A program made the translations under genes and the position numbers. Under the pieces are notes generated by a model. It worked only from the letters and a program-made list of their open reading frames with translations. It had not been told where the DNA came from and searched no databases. Below are positions 4,373-5,035 of a stretch of DNA of 5,035 nucleotides, piece by piece. Positions within the stretch are counted from its first letter, which is position 1. Each line of letters opens with the position of its first letter. The stretch is from contig JADGPB010000222.1 in NCBI GenBank assembly GCA_017882655.1, positions 1 to 5,035 of the forward strand. The letters are read 5' to 3'. The stretch is from Propionibacteriales bacterium. Lineage in GTDB: Bacteria; Actinomycetota; Actinomycetes; Propionibacteriales; Propionibacteriaceae.

Positions 4373-5035
4373 CTAGCACTCGCCCATCATGTCGGCGCTC
4401 CAGTTGCGCGCGATCATCGCCTGGACGACGTCGGTGTCGGCGATCGTGGCGCCGTACGGGAAGTAGAAGACGATCTCTCGCGCGCCGATGTGGACGTTCG
4501 CCACCTTGAACGGGCCACCGTTGCCGTTCTTGGTCTCGATGGTCAGCTGCGTGCCGTACACCTTCTTCAGCTGGCTCACCGTGTAGCCGACCTTCGCGCC
4601 CGACACCGTCGCGTACGTGGCCTTCGTGACGCTCACTTCGATGAGTACGGCGCTGTCGCCTGTGCCGGACGGGTAGAGGAAGACGCCCTTGTCCTGGAGG
4701 GCCTGTGACGTCCACGACCCGGGGCAGTCACCCGTTTCAGCCGTGACGTACCCCTGCTGCCGCAGCGCCCCGTACGTCGTGCCCAGCTTGAGCGGGCCGA
4801 GCCCGTTGATGCTGAGCGTCCATGCCGTGGACGCCGTGGACTTGGACGCCGTCGCTGCCGAGGGCGACGCCCCCGTGGCTGACTGCTTGACACCCGACGT
4901 TGACGAGGAGGCGTTGGCCGATGCAGTCGTCGACTGGGTCGCGGACGTGGTGGGGGAGCTGGACCCGCTCGGATGCGTGCTCGGCGCCGAGCACCCCATC
5001 AGCAGCCCGAGAGTCACGACAGCCACAAGAGCAGC
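4373..5035 (-). CDS. Secreted lipoprotein with Ser/Thr/Ala linker (5' end beyond window)
   Basis: 220 residues are visible, and the frame stays open to the right edge, so the start codon and the basic n-region of the signal peptide are missing. The visible part opens with a hydrophobic core (ALVAVVTLGLLMGC) ending in a lipobox LMGC with the lipidated cysteine at visible residue 15. A low-complexity Ser/Thr/Ala linker follows (about 16-70), holding the domain away from the membrane. The folded domain (71-220) has two similar stretches, GPLKLGTTYGALRQQGYV (80-97) and GAKVGYTVSQLKKVYG (146-161). These look like a tandem half-repeat common in actinobacterial lipoproteins of unknown function. C104 (GDCPGSW) and the terminal C220 could form a disulfide. 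No enzyme motif is seen. It stops 60 bp upstream of the YezG-like gene on the same strand. Confidence 0.85.
   Translation of the reverse strand, partial: AALVAVVTLGLLMGCSAPSTHPSGSSSPTTSATQSTTASANASSSTSGVKQSATGASPSAATASKSTASTAWTLSINGLGPLKLGTTYGALRQQGYVTAETGDCPGSWTSQALQDKGVFLYPSGTGDSAVLIEVSVTKATYATVSGAKVGYTVSQLKKVYGTQLTIETKNGNGGPFKVANVHIGAREIVFYFPYGATIADTDVVQAMIARNWSADMMGEC

Noticed and set aside
3881..4708. Plus-strand open frame spanning the YezG-like gene and the lipoprotein
   Set aside because: Val/Arg/His-rich shadow translation crossing two well-supported minus-strand genes and their gap.
5024..5026. GTG at 5026 as the start of the lipoprotein
   Set aside because: It would give a signal peptide of only 11 residues with no basic n-region. 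The frame is open to the window edge, so the real start lies beyond.

Overview
The base composition is high G+C (roughly two thirds by eye), third codon positions are strongly G/C-ending, and start regions lack Shine-Dalgarno (SD) sequences for several genes. This points to an actinobacterial chromosome. Nothing in the sequence fixes the genus. There are no tRNA or rRNA genes, CRISPR arrays, insertion sequences or phage genes, so the window reads as ordinary chromosome with a few accessory-type genes.

Layout, left to right. Positions 1-85 hold the last codons of an unidentified plus-strand gene whose stop abuts the stop of a minus-strand TetR-family regulator (86-790). That regulator is divergent from a plus-strand NAD(P)-dependent epimerase/reductase-like gene (895-1857). 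The 104-bp gap between them carries two mirror-image operator-like palindromes with the same GAACAGTGTTC core, so the pair looks like a self-contained repressor/target unit. Next, convergent with the reductase, is a minus-strand ECF-sigma-like protein (1882-2406). It is divergent from a plus-strand 175-aa protein (2542-3069) that ends in an exceptionally regular glycine zipper. The 135-bp gap between these two contains a perfect 8-bp inverted repeat just before the zipper gene's ribosome site.

A strong 15-bp-stem hairpin (3087-3121) separates the zipper gene from three minus-strand genes: a class I SAM-dependent methyltransferase (3154-3780), a small protein resembling YezG/DUF600 immunity proteins (3824-4312), and a secreted lipoprotein with a Ser/Thr/Ala-rich linker (4373-5035, cut by the window edge at its 5' end).

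How the genes may work together: the TetR/reductase pair is the only well-supported regulatory unit. Three minus-strand genes (sigma-like, methyltransferase, YezG-like) each have a TAGnnT box 6 or 7 nt before the start codon and no SD, which suggests leaderless transcripts, each from its own promoter. The sigma-like/zipper pair and the orphan YezG-like gene are the parts most worth a closer look. No sequence evidence ties them into one system.
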